A stretch of 64,000 nt of DNA from positions 23,351-87,350 of the forward strand of contig JAFUWD010000025.1 in the NCBI GenBank assembly GCA_017483645.1. Direction: 5' to 3'. Position numbers and translations under genes: made by a program. The DNA comes from Muribaculaceae bacterium. GTDB taxonomy: Bacteria; Bacteroidota; Bacteroidia; Bacteroidales; Muribaculaceae. How positions within the stretch are numbered: position 1 is the first letter of the stretch; the number at the start of each line of letters is the position of its first letter. Positions 52,322-60,990 of this stretch are shown piece by piece. Below the pieces are notes generated by a model, which did no database searches, was not told where the DNA came from, and saw only the letters and a list, made by a program, of their open reading frames with translations.

Positions 52322-53548
52322 ATGCATCAAATCATCACACATCTCACCGACAACGACGCTTACACTTTCTCCTGCCTTTACTACATCCTGCAGACCTATC
52401 CCAGGGCCGAGGTAGAATACACTTTCTTCGACCGCGACCACACGCCCTACCCCAAGGGCTTCGACAAGCTGCTCCAAGAGCAGGTGAACTACATGCCCGG
52501 CGTGGTCATCACCGACGAGGAAATCAATTTCATGCAGCGCAAGATGTACTACCTGCCGCTGTGGTTCTTCACTTTCCTGCGCGGCTACCGCTTCAACCCC
52601 GCCGAGGTCACCATCAGCCAGGACAGCGACGGCTACCTCAGCATCACCGTGCGCGGTAAGTGGTACTCCACCATCATGTGGGAAATGGTGCTGCTGCCAT
52701 GCATCAGCGAACTCATGCACCGCCTGATGGGCCACTTCGACCGCTACGATGCCGCCCACGAGCAGGAACGCACCCGCCACAAGGCCATTCGAGCCATGCA
52801 GAACGGGCTGGTTATCAGCGACTTCGGCACACGCCGACGCTTCTCTTTCGAGCATCAGGACATGGTGGTGCGCACCTTCAAGGAGGTGGCCGATATGCAA
52901 GGAATCACAGGCCCCGACGGCGCTTTCCACCCCTGGACGGGTGCCTTCCCGGGCACCAGCAACGTGTACCTGGCCATGAAGTACAACCTCACGCCCATAG
53001 GCACCATGAGCCACCAACTCATCTCTTTCGAGGAGAACGTGAGTGGCGTGTTTGAGTGCAATTTCAACGTCATGCGCAAGTTCAGCGATGTCTTCGACGG
53101 CGACAACGGCATCTACCTCTACGACTGTTTCGGCGACAAGGTGTTCTTCAACAACCTGTCGAAGCGCATGGCCATGATGTACAAGGGACTGCGCGTGGAC
53201 AGCGGCAACGAGGAGGAACAGTTGCAGCGCATCATCGACCGCTACGAGAGCCTGGGCATCGACCCGGCCACCAAGCAGGTGGTTTTCTCCAACGCCCTCA
53301 ACATCGACCGCGCCATCGAGCTGCACCGGCACACCGCCGGGCGCATGCAGGACAGCTACGGCATCGGCACACACCTCACCTGCGACATCGACGGCGTGAA
53401 GCCCATGAACATCGTCATCAAGCTCACGCGCATGCGCATCACCGAGCTGCGCGAGTGGCACGACTGTGTGAAGCTCTCCTGCGACAAGGGCAAGACGCTG
53501 GGCAATCCCGACAAGTGTGCCTACCTCCTCTCCCAAATCGGAGAATAA
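52322..53548 (+). CDS. pncB: Nicotinate phosphoribosyltransferase
   Basis: PncB makes nicotinate mononucleotide from nicotinate, PRPP and ATP in NAD salvage. The 408-residue protein shows DNDAYTFSCLYYILQ at the start, SDFGTRRRFSFEHQ, the GTMSH segment with the phosphorylatable His (about residue 224), and DIDGVKPMNIVIKLTR. It is 23 bp after dgt. Repeat cluster 2 begins only 9 bp after its stop codon. Confidence 0.95.
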   Translation: MHQIITHLTDNDAYTFSCLYYILQTYPRAEVEYTFFDRDHTPYPKGFDKLLQEQVNYMPGVVITDEEINFMQRKMYYLPLWFFTFLRGYRFNPAEVTISQDSDGYLSITVRGKWYSTIMWEMVLLPCISELMHRLMGHFDRYDAAHEQERTRHKAIRAMQNGLVISDFGTRRRFSFEHQDMVVRTFKEVADMQGITGPDGAFHPWTGAFPGTSNVYLAMKYNLTPIGTMSHQLISFEENVSGVFECNFNVMRKFSDVFDGDNGIYLYDCFGDKVFFNNLSKRMAMMYKGLRVDSGNEEEQLQRIIDRYESLGIDPATKQVVFSNALNIDRAIELHRHTAGRMQDSYGIGTHLTCDIDGVKPMNIVIKLTRMRITELREWHDCVKLSCDKGKTLGNPDKCAYLLSQIGE

Positions 53549-53557
53549 ACCACCCAA

Positions 53558-53890
53558 CTCCCCCTCTAAGATAGAGGGGGTGGCCCGCAGGGCCGGGGGC
53601 GCGTGCCAACCAGCGACGTTGCCGCCGCGGCAAACGTGCATCGAAGAGGCACAACATTCCATTTGGCATCACGCCGTGGCAAGGCGGCACCGGGAGCATC
53701 GATTGTGCCTCTCCGGCGACACGGCACCCAACTCTCCCCCTAAGTTAGGGGGAGTGGCCGAAGGCCGAGGGAGTGTGCCCTCCGGCGACGATGCCCCCCA
53801 CACAGGATGCACACACTCCTCCGTCGCTACGCGCCACCATTCCCGAGCAAAGCTCGCCTACCCGTAGCCTTTCCCCTAACTTAGGGGAGG
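53558..53890. repeat. REP-like palindromic element cluster 2 (3 elements)
   Basis: Palindromes at 53558-53580, 53734-53754 and 53870-53890. The middle and last form a tail-to-tail pair (GGGAGTGTG...CACACTCCTC). The last carries the extra segment CGCCTACCCGTAGCC, also found in inverse form in clusters 3 and 4. Between the first two is a 10-bp inverted repeat AGAGGCACAA/TTGTGCCTCT (53645-53654, 53703-53712). This cluster fills nearly all of the gene-free stretch 53549-53925. Confidence 0.85.
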
Positions 53891-53925
53891 ACTATACAAG
53901 CACATCGCCACAACTCCTTCTCAAA

Positions 53926-53964
53926 AAAAAATCGGCTCCCGCTTGATGCGGAAGCCGATTTTTA
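53926..53964 (-). terminator. Bidirectional intrinsic terminator
   Basis: AAAAATCGGCT...AGCCGATTTTT with a GC-rich upper stem and one mismatch. It works for both the plus-strand pncB unit and the convergent large secreted protein gene, whose stop is 22 bp away. Confidence 0.8.
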
Positions 53965-53985
53965 TCATCATGTGTGACGACGGGG

Positions 53986-56900
53986 TCACTTCACCACCTT
54001 GGTGGTGCGGGTGGAGCCGTCGGTGTAGCGCGTGACCACGATGTTCACGCCCTGCCACGGGGTGGCGGCCACCTGGCCGGCCACGTTCACATAGCGCACA
54101 CCGTCCACAGCCTTGCCGCTCTGCAGCTCATCCACAGCGGTGGGGATGTCGTTACCCGACACATTGCCAACGGCCTGGATCGAATAGCTGCCGTTGCCGG
54201 CCGCGCGGCGCGGCGCGCCCGAGCCACTGGCGGCTGCCTTAATCAGTGCGTCGAAGGTGTACATATCGCCCACGTTGGAGAACGACTCACCCAGCGAGCC
54301 CAAGTCGACCGTGATTTCTCCTTCCAGGCCAACCGAGTTCGCCCCTGCTATTCCTGTGCCCAGGTTGAACGTACCCGTTGTACTACCCTCACCGTAGGAA
54401 ACACTAATACCAACGAGGCATATTCCAGCGTTTGCGCTTGAGTTAATGGTGAAAGTAAGTGCGTCGCCTGCACCCAATGACACAGGATTCGAACTTGTAG
54501 TATACACAGCAGGTTCCGTCGTACCGGAAGACTGTCTTTGTAATGGCACATTGCTCATCATAGTGGCCGAACCTGCAGTGATTGTCAGGGTGGGACCCTC
54601 GGTCGACATACAATAACCAGTGAGAGATGCACTTGTAATCGTCTTCCCTGCAAATCCGGTTGTTGTCAACACAATTTGTGTGGAAGGATTATCATTAGAG
54701 CCAATCTGAATCCAATTATTTTGATTATATATCTTCCCCCCTGAATAAGATGCGTTCCAGTTAACCCCATCCCAAGTCAAGGTGGCATTGTTGGCCGTCC
54801 AGTGAACATTATTAACTCCGTTCTTCGTTCCACTGTCAATGGTCATCTGGTAGGTGTCGGCATCGCCCGAACCGCCAGCTTCCTTGCTGGCAAGCACTGC
54901 ATTGGTGATATGAGCAAACTCATTCACTTGCGGCGTGCTGAAGAAATAGGTGTAACCTTTAGCACCCTGCTGGGTCGTCTGTCCCATGAAATTGCAGGGA
55001 ATATAGGTATTCACATCATATTCCACAGGGCGGTCGCTCAACTCGGGTTGCTGACTCACAGCCAGAGTGAAGTTCACAGCATCGGTAAGCGCACCACGCA
55101 GCGTATTGGCGGCGATGGTCTGACCTTCAGACACTTCATCAATGCCGGTGATGGCAATCCAGTTGGCAGTCGTGTTGGTATGGTTGCGGTCGGTAAGCTG
55201 GGTGGCCACATAGTCATGAACGCCCGCGGGCACCTCGATGTCCACATCGGCATCCTTGGCATAGGCCGTGCCATCGGCAGCCACATAACCCACAGTCAGC
55301 ATGTCGCTGATGACATAGGACTTCCCTTGCTCGGGATTGGCCTCCAACTCAGCCAATGTGGTTGTGGCCAAAACGGTATAGGTGGCTGTTGCCTCCTCGC
55401 TCTCGTTGTTATCGCCATCCACGGCAGTGGCCTTGATGGTGGCATCTTCGGTCAACACCACCGTGGCGGTATTGCCTGTGGTGGTTTGCTCAGCGCCGTC
55501 GTTCACCGTGTACTTCAGGGTGCAACCCTCGGCGGCCGTGATGGTCACCTCGTCGCCGCTAACCAGTTCGGCACCCGAAGCCGGGTCAAACGTCGGCGCG
55601 GCAACAATCACCGTGCTCGAAACCTTCTTATAAAGCTGGATGGCTTGCTGACTCGAGGAATAATAGCGGAAACGCTCTTGACCACTGTTACTAAAGAATT
55701 GAAGTTTAGGACCACCAGTTGAAGTGATTACAGCATGGCCATCTTCAATGGTAATGGAATTTGTGATGTTCGCAGTTGCACTAGTATTGAAACCATTGCT
55801 GGCAGCTGTGCGACCAATATAATTTCCGCTGGCGCTTTGCAGCGTACCTGCGGTTGCATTCCATGTGAAGATGGCGGCATCCACTGTGGGTGTGGCATAA
55901 ATCTTATCATCTTCGATGGTGACATCAATGTAATTGTGAACAGCATCAAGCGTTTCCAAGCCACCGTTGAAGGCTACCGGGCCTTCCTCATAGACGATGA
56001 GGTACTCACCGTCGGTGAGGTCAGTGGTGCTGGTCACTTTCTCGTAGTAGTCTCCACGCTCTGTCACCGTATAGGCGGCGGGGGCGCTGGTGTAGGTAAT
56101 CTGGCCGTAGGTGGCGCGGGCGTAGACGTTGCCGTCGGCATCGAGCGTCACGCTGGCGCCGTAGGTGCCGTTCTCGGCGAGGCTCACCTGCGTGGTGGCG
56201 TCAGCGGCGGCCACGCTGCTGTCGATGGCGTGCAGCAGGTCGCCCAGGGTGCTGGTGGCGGTCACCGTGGTGCCCTCAAGCACCTCACCGGCAGCGGGGC
56301 TGAAGGTAAACTCCGGCTCCACGCGCGTCACGGTCACCTGGTTGCGGTTGCGGTTCACCACGATGTCGTAGATGCCGGCCGGCACGCGGTAGCGCTTGAC
56401 GCTACCCTTATACAGGTTGGCCGATTCACCGCTGGTCGAGCCGTTCAAGCCCCAATAGTCGCCTTCGGCTCCCGAGGCGTAGGTGTCGTTGTCGGCACGG
56501 AAGCGGAAGTAGCCGTATTCGTCGGCAAAGAAGACGCGGGTGCTGTACTGCTGAGCCGTGGCATCGTAGGTCATCAGTTTGCCGTTGTCCCAGTTGCTCA
56601 GGTCACCGGCCAGGAAGTACAGGTCGGGCTGGTAGAACGTGAAGTAAGCGCTAATGGTCACCGCGCTGGCGGGCATGGTGAACGAGAAGGTGATGCCGCT
56701 GTTGTCCGAGCTCACCACCGTCAGGGGCACATTGTTGTTGCTGGCATCCTTGGCGGTCACATTGCTGGCCAGAATCTTGTAGCCCTCGTTGTTGCCGGCC
56801 TTGAACTGAACCGTCTGGCCAACGGTGCTGGTCACCTCATAGTCGGTGCCCTGCACCTCGTCGGGCAGCGTGCAGTTTGTCCAGTTGCCCAGCCAGCCGC

Positions 56901-58467
56901 CCTGGTCGTTAGGATTCTCGGCGGTAATCGTGCGATAGATGTTATAGTTCACCGGGTTGAAGGTGGCGGTCACCGTCACATCCTCATCCGGCATGGTGAA
57001 TTGGTTGTTGGATTCTACAGTGATTGTATTGCCACTGGTGACGCCGGTCACAGTCCAGGACGACAGTTCATAGCCATCTGCATTACTGGCTGACAGGGTA
57101 ACGGTTTGACCAGATTCAGCGCTCAGTTTGTCGCTGCTGATGGTGCCGCCCGTTTCAGGCTGAGTCAACGTGATGGAGTGAGCACTGGACGCAACCGCCA
57201 CCAGCTTCACCTCATCCAGGAAGAAACGGTTACTACTTGTTGCGTAAAACTCAAAAGTTGCTGAGGTGGCAGAAGCGACAAATGTTGCGGTATATGCGTT
57301 CCACTGCCCCGTAGTCATTGATGCAGTTGACAGCCCCGTCAGTGTGCCACCAGTGACATCAACCGACATCGATGAGTTGTCGCTTGACCATGGTGCTGCA
57401 TTGAACGTCAAGGTATAGGTGGCGCCATCAGTAAGTCCTGTAATCGTTGGGGTTTTAACTTTTCCTTTTTTCTTACTTGTTCCAGCTTTAATGGCATCAT
57501 TTGCACCATAAATGGAACCCAAAGTAGCAGTGAAAGCACCAAAACCACTTACATATTTTGGGTCGTTTCCATTTCCATCGTTGGTGTTTGTTATACCAAA
57601 ACTGTCATTTGTTCCATTACTGTCTGTGAAAGGCTCGTAGAACACATAGTCGCCGATGGGGGTGGTTTGCTCCTCTTTGAAGGCGGCGGTGATGGTTGTA
57701 TTTCCATTGATATTGAAGGTGTAGGGGTTGGTCACCTCGGTGCCGTTAGCCTTCATCCAGTCCAGTTCATAGTCCGTGTCGGCTGTAGCAGTGACGGTGA
57801 TGCTCATGTTCGCAGGGATAGCAGTGAGGTCACCGCTATAGTTTGAGGTCACACTGCCGCCCGTCAAACCGGTGGGCAGCGTCAGGCTATAGGTCGTGGG
57901 CTGCGGAGTGTCACCACCGGAAGCATCGGGGTCATAATAACAAACAACTTTACTGATTTGTGTATCTCCTTTTGAACCTTTTTTTTGGTCAAAAGTGAGA
58001 CGATAATAGCAATTCTCGGTGGGTTTAGAAATTGTATAAGTCACATTGCCGGCAGACAATGTAGCGTTCACAGTCTGCAGAATATTATTAAAGTCTGCAT
58101 CTGATGCTACTTCAAGTTTTGAACCATTACTATTTTTGGTCGCATCAACTGTCACAACAACCTTTGTTATGGCCTTATCAATGGCTTTTTTTGACTTGAT
58201 TGTAGCTGCCACAGCACTATTCTTGCTGCCACACTTCACATAAGTCCATGTGCCATTTCCATTGCTATATGTATTATTGTTGTTAAAGCCATATAATATC
58301 CACTCATATTTATCGCTTTTTGCATTCCACGTTGATGTATAACTCTGAGAGCCAGAGTAATTGTAATCCTTTCCGAACTGCAATGTCTCATAAGCAGTTT
58401 CCGTTGCCCATCCGACTCCGAAGAACAGTGTGAACAGCGTCAAAAATGTTAGAAATTTTTGTTTCAT
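53986..58467 (-). CDS. Very large secreted multi-domain surface protein with T9SS-like C-terminus
   Basis: The 1493-residue protein has a signal peptide (MKQKFLTFLTLFTLFFGVGWA). Recognisable parts, in order: an N-terminal beta-sandwich (about 25-175), two InlB-B/Bacterial_repeat-type units (YSLTLPTGLTGGSVTSNYSG; HSITLTQPETGGTISSDKL) around carbohydrate-binding-like sandwich regions, and a chitobiase C-terminal-like domain (TFDPASGAELVSGDEVTITA, about 970-1040). The end, DGVRYVNVAGQVA to TKVVK, resembles a T9SS sorting tail. No catalytic site is seen; it is probably a surface binding protein. ATG 58467 is chosen because the in-frame TTG upstream adds nothing. No promoter is visible in the 47-bp gap to the preceding ORF. 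Confidence 0.8.
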   Translation of the reverse strand: MKQKFLTFLTLFTLFFGVGWATETAYETLQFGKDYNYSGSQSYTSTWNAKSDKYEWILYGFNNNNTYSNGNGTWTYVKCGSKNSAVAATIKSKKAIDKAITKVVVTVDATKNSNGSKLEVASDADFNNILQTVNATLSAGNVTYTISKPTENCYYRLTFDQKKGSKGDTQISKVVCYYDPDASGGDTPQPTTYSLTLPTGLTGGSVTSNYSGDLTAIPANMSITVTATADTDYELDWMKANGTEVTNPYTFNINGNTTITAAFKEEQTTPIGDYVFYEPFTDSNGTNDSFGITNTNDGNGNDPKYVSGFGAFTATLGSIYGANDAIKAGTSKKKGKVKTPTITGLTDGATYTLTFNAAPWSSDNSSMSVDVTGGTLTGLSTASMTTGQWNAYTATFVASATSATFEFYATSSNRFFLDEVKLVAVASSAHSITLTQPETGGTISSDKLSAESGQTVTLSASNADGYELSSWTVTGVTSGNTITVESNNQFTMPDEDVTVTATFNPVNYNIYRTITAENPNDQGGWLGNWTNCTLPDEVQGTDYEVTSTVGQTVQFKAGNNEGYKILASNVTAKDASNNNVPLTVVSSDNSGITFSFTMPASAVTISAYFTFYQPDLYFLAGDLSNWDNGKLMTYDATAQQYSTRVFFADEYGYFRFRADNDTYASGAEGDYWGLNGSTSGESANLYKGSVKRYRVPAGIYDIVVNRNRNQVTVTRVEPEFTFSPAAGEVLEGTTVTATSTLGDLLHAIDSSVAAADATTQVSLAENGTYGASVTLDADGNVYARATYGQITYTSAPAAYTVTERGDYYEKVTSTTDLTDGEYLIVYEEGPVAFNGGLETLDAVHNYIDVTIEDDKIYATPTVDAAIFTWNATAGTLQSASGNYIGRTAASNGFNTSATANITNSITIEDGHAVITSTGGPKLQFFSNSGQERFRYYSSSQQAIQLYKKVSSTVIVAAPTFDPASGAELVSGDEVTITAAEGCTLKYTVNDGAEQTTTGNTATVVLTEDATIKATAVDGDNNESEEATATYTVLATTTLAELEANPEQGKSYVISDMLTVGYVAADGTAYAKDADVDIEVPAGVHDYVATQLTDRNHTNTTANWIAITGIDEVSEGQTIAANTLRGALTDAVNFTLAVSQQPELSDRPVEYDVNTYIPCNFMGQTTQQGAKGYTYFFSTPQVNEFAHITNAVLASKEAGGSGDADTYQMTIDSGTKNGVNNVHWTANNATLTWDGVNWNASYSGGKIYNQNNWIQIGSNDNPSTQIVLTTTGFAGKTITSASLTGYCMSTEGPTLTITAGSATMMSNVPLQRQSSGTTEPAVYTTSSNPVSLGAGDALTFTINSSANAGICLVGISVSYGEGSTTGTFNLGTGIAGANSVGLEGEITVDLGSLGESFSNVGDMYTFDALIKAAASGSGAPRRAAGNGSYSIQAVGNVSGNDIPTAVDELQSGKAVDGVRYVNVAGQVAATPWQGVNIVVTRYTDGSTRTTKVVK

Positions 58468-58514
58468 AATCAATCTGTTTTAATTGGTTAATATTTATTT
58501 TAGTTTTGTTTTTA

Positions 58515-60539
58515 TTAAATGCCTAAATAGGTTTTATAATCATCCAGTTTCATCACATAATCACCCAGTTGCGCTTTTTGGGCGGCCGCAATCATCCCGC
58601 CATCCGATGTGACGAGCAAGAGAGGGTGATTTTGGCACGTTTGTCCCACACAGGTCATGATTTGCTCATCCCAAAGGAAATTCTTGTTGCTGCCCTTGTC
58701 CAGGTTGGTGAACCCGGTCAAGCCCACAAAAAACGTCTCACGCAGCTGCATAGCGGCTTTTGTGGCTTGCAGATAACCGTCTATCATATCGCGTGACAAC
58801 GACTGTGGCCGATAGCCTTGCCCGGTCAGGTCGATAGCCAGGGCGCACAAGTAGGCCGCGGCGGTTTCTTCCTTGAACTGAGCCGACCGCACATGGTCAA
58901 GCCATTTTTTGCGTTTCGACTGATCACCGGCAAATAACTTCCATTTGCTGAAATTGGGGTCTATACCGCTACAAAAACCGTGAATCTCATTTACAAGAGT
59001 GGTTTCCGCTTCGTTGATAAATTGAGCCACTTGGTCAATGAGTGAGCGGTTGGCGTCGACCGTGGCAATGTCGGGCGACTGGCTGAGCCGGAAGAGGAAT
59101 TGGCCGATGGCTTGCTGCACGCTGATGGCTTTTTGGTTGTCTATGCCGAAAAAATAATGACTAAATTGGGCTTCGGGCAGCGGCAGCAGATTAAAAGATT
59201 GGGGCGAGCCGCCACAGTGCCGATACATGGCCACCGCCGCGCGCAGGCACTCTTGAAACGAGCTGGTCGACGGGGCATCGGCAAGATGGCTCACCAATTC
59301 CCTTGCCACCGTGGTGTTCATCAGCACCGTGATGCCCCGAGAACGCTCGGCGGCACACAACTTGCTGATTTCAGCCGTGACTTGCGTTGTGGTGAATGGA
59401 CGCACATAATCGCGGTAGGCATTGGTGTCGAAGACCACGAAACGCGGAGTCAATGCCTTCTTTGCCACCCCCTCCAGCTCCTCCCCTAAGTTAGGGGAAT
59501 CCAACTCCTCCCCTAAGTTAGGGGAAAGGCTACGGGTAGGCGAGCTTAACTCCTCCCCTAAGTTAGGGGAGGTGCCCGTCAGGGCGGAGGAGTGTGTAAC
59601 TCCTGCATAAGGAGCAGCGTCGCCGCGTTGACACACGCCCTCGGCCCGATGGGCCACTCCCCCTAACTTAGGGGGAGAACTTTGCTGCGTGGCTTTTTCG
59701 TGCAATATGCTGTTGGTTATCACCCACTGTTGGCTGAAAACCACTTTGTTTTCAAATCGCAAAGTCTTGATTCCAAAGTTTTCACTTAGGTATTGATCCC
59801 GTACATAGTCGGCTCTGGGCTGACTCATGTGATAATGATAATCACCATCGAGTTCAATGGCTAATTTCAGTTCAGGACAATAGAAATCAAGGATGTATTT
59901 GTCGATGCTGAATTGTCGACGGAACTGCAATCCTGCCACATTCTTGTTTTTGAGTAATTTCCACAAGGCAGCTTCTGCGATAGTCATATTCGTCCGCAGT
60001 TCTCGACGAGATTCTTTCTTATCTTTCAGATTCTTGGATCTTTTCATTCTCCGGGATTTCTCTAACTGAGAGGGCTCAAACTCCTCCCCTAAGTTAGGGG
60101 AAAGGCTACGGGTAGGCGAGCTCAACTGCTCCCCTAAGTTAGGGGAGCTGGCGCGAAGTGACTGAGGAGTGTGTTTCCCATCGTCGCCGGTTGGCACACG
60201 CCCCTGGCCTTCGGCCACCCCCTCTATCTTAGAGGGGGAACTCAACTGCTCCCCTAAGTTAGGGGAGCTGTCACGAAGTGACTGAGGAGTGTGTTTCCCA
60301 TCGTCACCGGTTGGCACACGCCCCTGGCCTGCGGCCACCCCCTCTAACTTAGAGGGGGAGCTCATAACAAAACCGCCCGCTTGGCGACAAGGGCGCACAG
60401 CGGGTGGCAGCAATAAAAAAGCAAGCATAGGCAAGGTGGTGGCGGGCACGGTGTCCGAACCGCCGCAATAGCCGCTGTAGCCGGCATCGGCGGTCAACAC
60501 TCTGCGAAGCCCGACTGGTATGTTAGCCCTCATTCCCAT
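58515..60539 (-). CDS. Composite ORF: repeat-encoded linkers, DUF559 (Vsr-like) endonuclease domain, PIN-like nuclease domain
   Basis: A single 674-residue frame starts at ATG 60539, 25 bp after a consensus promoter. Residues 1-58 are unique; about 59-160 are encoded by repeat cluster 4 (two 40-residue tandem units and SPNLGEE pieces). A DUF559 PD-(D/E)XK domain follows (MKRSKN at 60047 to about 59695; MTIAEAALWKLLKN, LDFYCPELKLAIELDGDYHYH with the D...ExD site). Cluster 3 encodes about residues 283-355, then a PIN-like domain (FVVFDTNAYRDYV; REL; LLLVTSDGG) runs to the end. These may once have been two genes, with possible internal starts at 60047 (ATG) and 59453 (TTG). Whether the fused protein is made is unknown. 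Confidence 0.75.
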   Translation of the reverse strand: MGMRANIPVGLRRVLTADAGYSGYCGGSDTVPATTLPMLAFLLLPPAVRPCRQAGGFVMSSPSKLEGVAAGQGRVPTGDDGKHTPQSLRDSSPNLGEQLSSPSKIEGVAEGQGRVPTGDDGKHTPQSLRASSPNLGEQLSSPTRSLSPNLGEEFEPSQLEKSRRMKRSKNLKDKKESRRELRTNMTIAEAALWKLLKNKNVAGLQFRRQFSIDKYILDFYCPELKLAIELDGDYHYHMSQPRADYVRDQYLSENFGIKTLRFENKVVFSQQWVITNSILHEKATQQSSPPKLGGVAHRAEGVCQRGDAAPYAGVTHSSALTGTSPNLGEELSSPTRSLSPNLGEELDSPNLGEELEGVAKKALTPRFVVFDTNAYRDYVRPFTTTQVTAEISKLCAAERSRGITVLMNTTVARELVSHLADAPSTSSFQECLRAAVAMYRHCGGSPQSFNLLPLPEAQFSHYFFGIDNQKAISVQQAIGQFLFRLSQSPDIATVDANRSLIDQVAQFINEAETTLVNEIHGFCSGIDPNFSKWKLFAGDQSKRKKWLDHVRSAQFKEETAAAYLCALAIDLTGQGYRPQSLSRDMIDGYLQATKAAMQLRETFFVGLTGFTNLDKGSNKNFLWDEQIMTCVGQTCQNHPLLLVTSDGGMIAAAQKAQLGDYVMKLDDYKTYLGI
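59480..59677. repeat. REP-like palindromic element cluster 3, inside the DUF559-PIN ORF (4 elements)
   Basis: Palindromes near 59480-59498, 59507-59525, 59551-59573 and 59657-59677 (inverted). The third and fourth form a tail-to-tail pair with second stems GCCC-GTCA-GGGC and GGCCC-ATC-GGGCC. The spacer AAGGCTACGGGTAGGCGAGC lies between the second and third. All are read through by the ORF. Confidence 0.85.
60083..60363. repeat. REP-like palindromic element cluster 4, with a 120-bp tandem duplication
   Basis: Five palindromes (near 60083-60100, 60128-60148, 60218-60240, 60248-60268, 60338-60360). 60121-60240 and 60241-60360 are tandem copies of exactly 120 bp with 6 differences; each contains a complete tail-to-tail element pair. 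120 bp is 40 codons, so the ORF frame is kept. Confidence 0.9.
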
Positions 60540-60930
60540 TGCTCACCTATTTTATATTGGGTACAAAAATACTAATAATTTATCAAGCCACAAAAATAAT
60601 TTTGCATTCCGGCACAAAAAATTAACTATTCAGCGAATCATGTCTCTCACGCTGTCCAGTGCCCTTATCAGGGCAGAAATCTAACAAATCTGTCTAAATC
60701 TAACAAATTTAAGTATCTGATTTGAGTAATTTGTAAATATTTGTAGGATTTCTCGCCGTAGGCGACTGCTTATCCGCTTTGGCTGAATCGTTACACAAAA
60801 AAATTTCAATACCGCCATGAACATACCGACGTGGCTATTGTGCCTCTTCGAGGAACGACCCGCCATGGCACCGCATCATCCCCATGTTTGCCGCTTTCGC
60901 GCCAAACCTGGGGGAAACAACCCGCCACAT
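60540..60930. other. Gene-free spacer between the DUF559 ORF and pnp
   Basis: AT-rich near the ORF. It holds the promoter at 60564-60594, a 13-bp direct repeat AAATCTAACAAAT (60677-60689 and 60696-60708), a small hairpin GCCCT-TATC-AGGGC near 60661-60674, and TTGTGCCTCTTCGA at 60838-60851, a string also present in inverse form in cluster 2. I see no gene. Confidence 0.6.
60564..60594 (-). promoter_or_regulatory. Promoter of the DUF559-PIN ORF
   Basis: Minus strand -33 TTTG (60591-60594), a 19-bp spacer, -7 TATTTTTG (60564-60571). The ATG at 60539 would follow a leader of about 20 nt. This supports translation of the whole repeat-containing frame. Confidence 0.7.
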
Positions 60931-60970
60931 CAAAAAAAATCGCAGCCCCACCGGTGAGGGCGGGGCTGCT
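60931..60970 (-). terminator. Terminator of pnp
   Basis: Stem GCAGCCCC/GGGGCTGC (60942-60949, 60962-60969) followed on the minus strand by a run of eight T, beginning about 20 bp after the pnp stop. Confidence 0.85.
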
Positions 60971-60990
60971 GGATGATGATGACGGATAGG

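Noticed and set aside
60121-60360. CRISPR array
   Set aside because: The unit is a 120-bp tandem duplication with internal palindromes and no unique spacers; no cas genes nearby.
60681-60866. 61-codon ORF between the DUF559 ORF and pnp
   Set aside because: No family features, no promoter, and built over short direct repeats.
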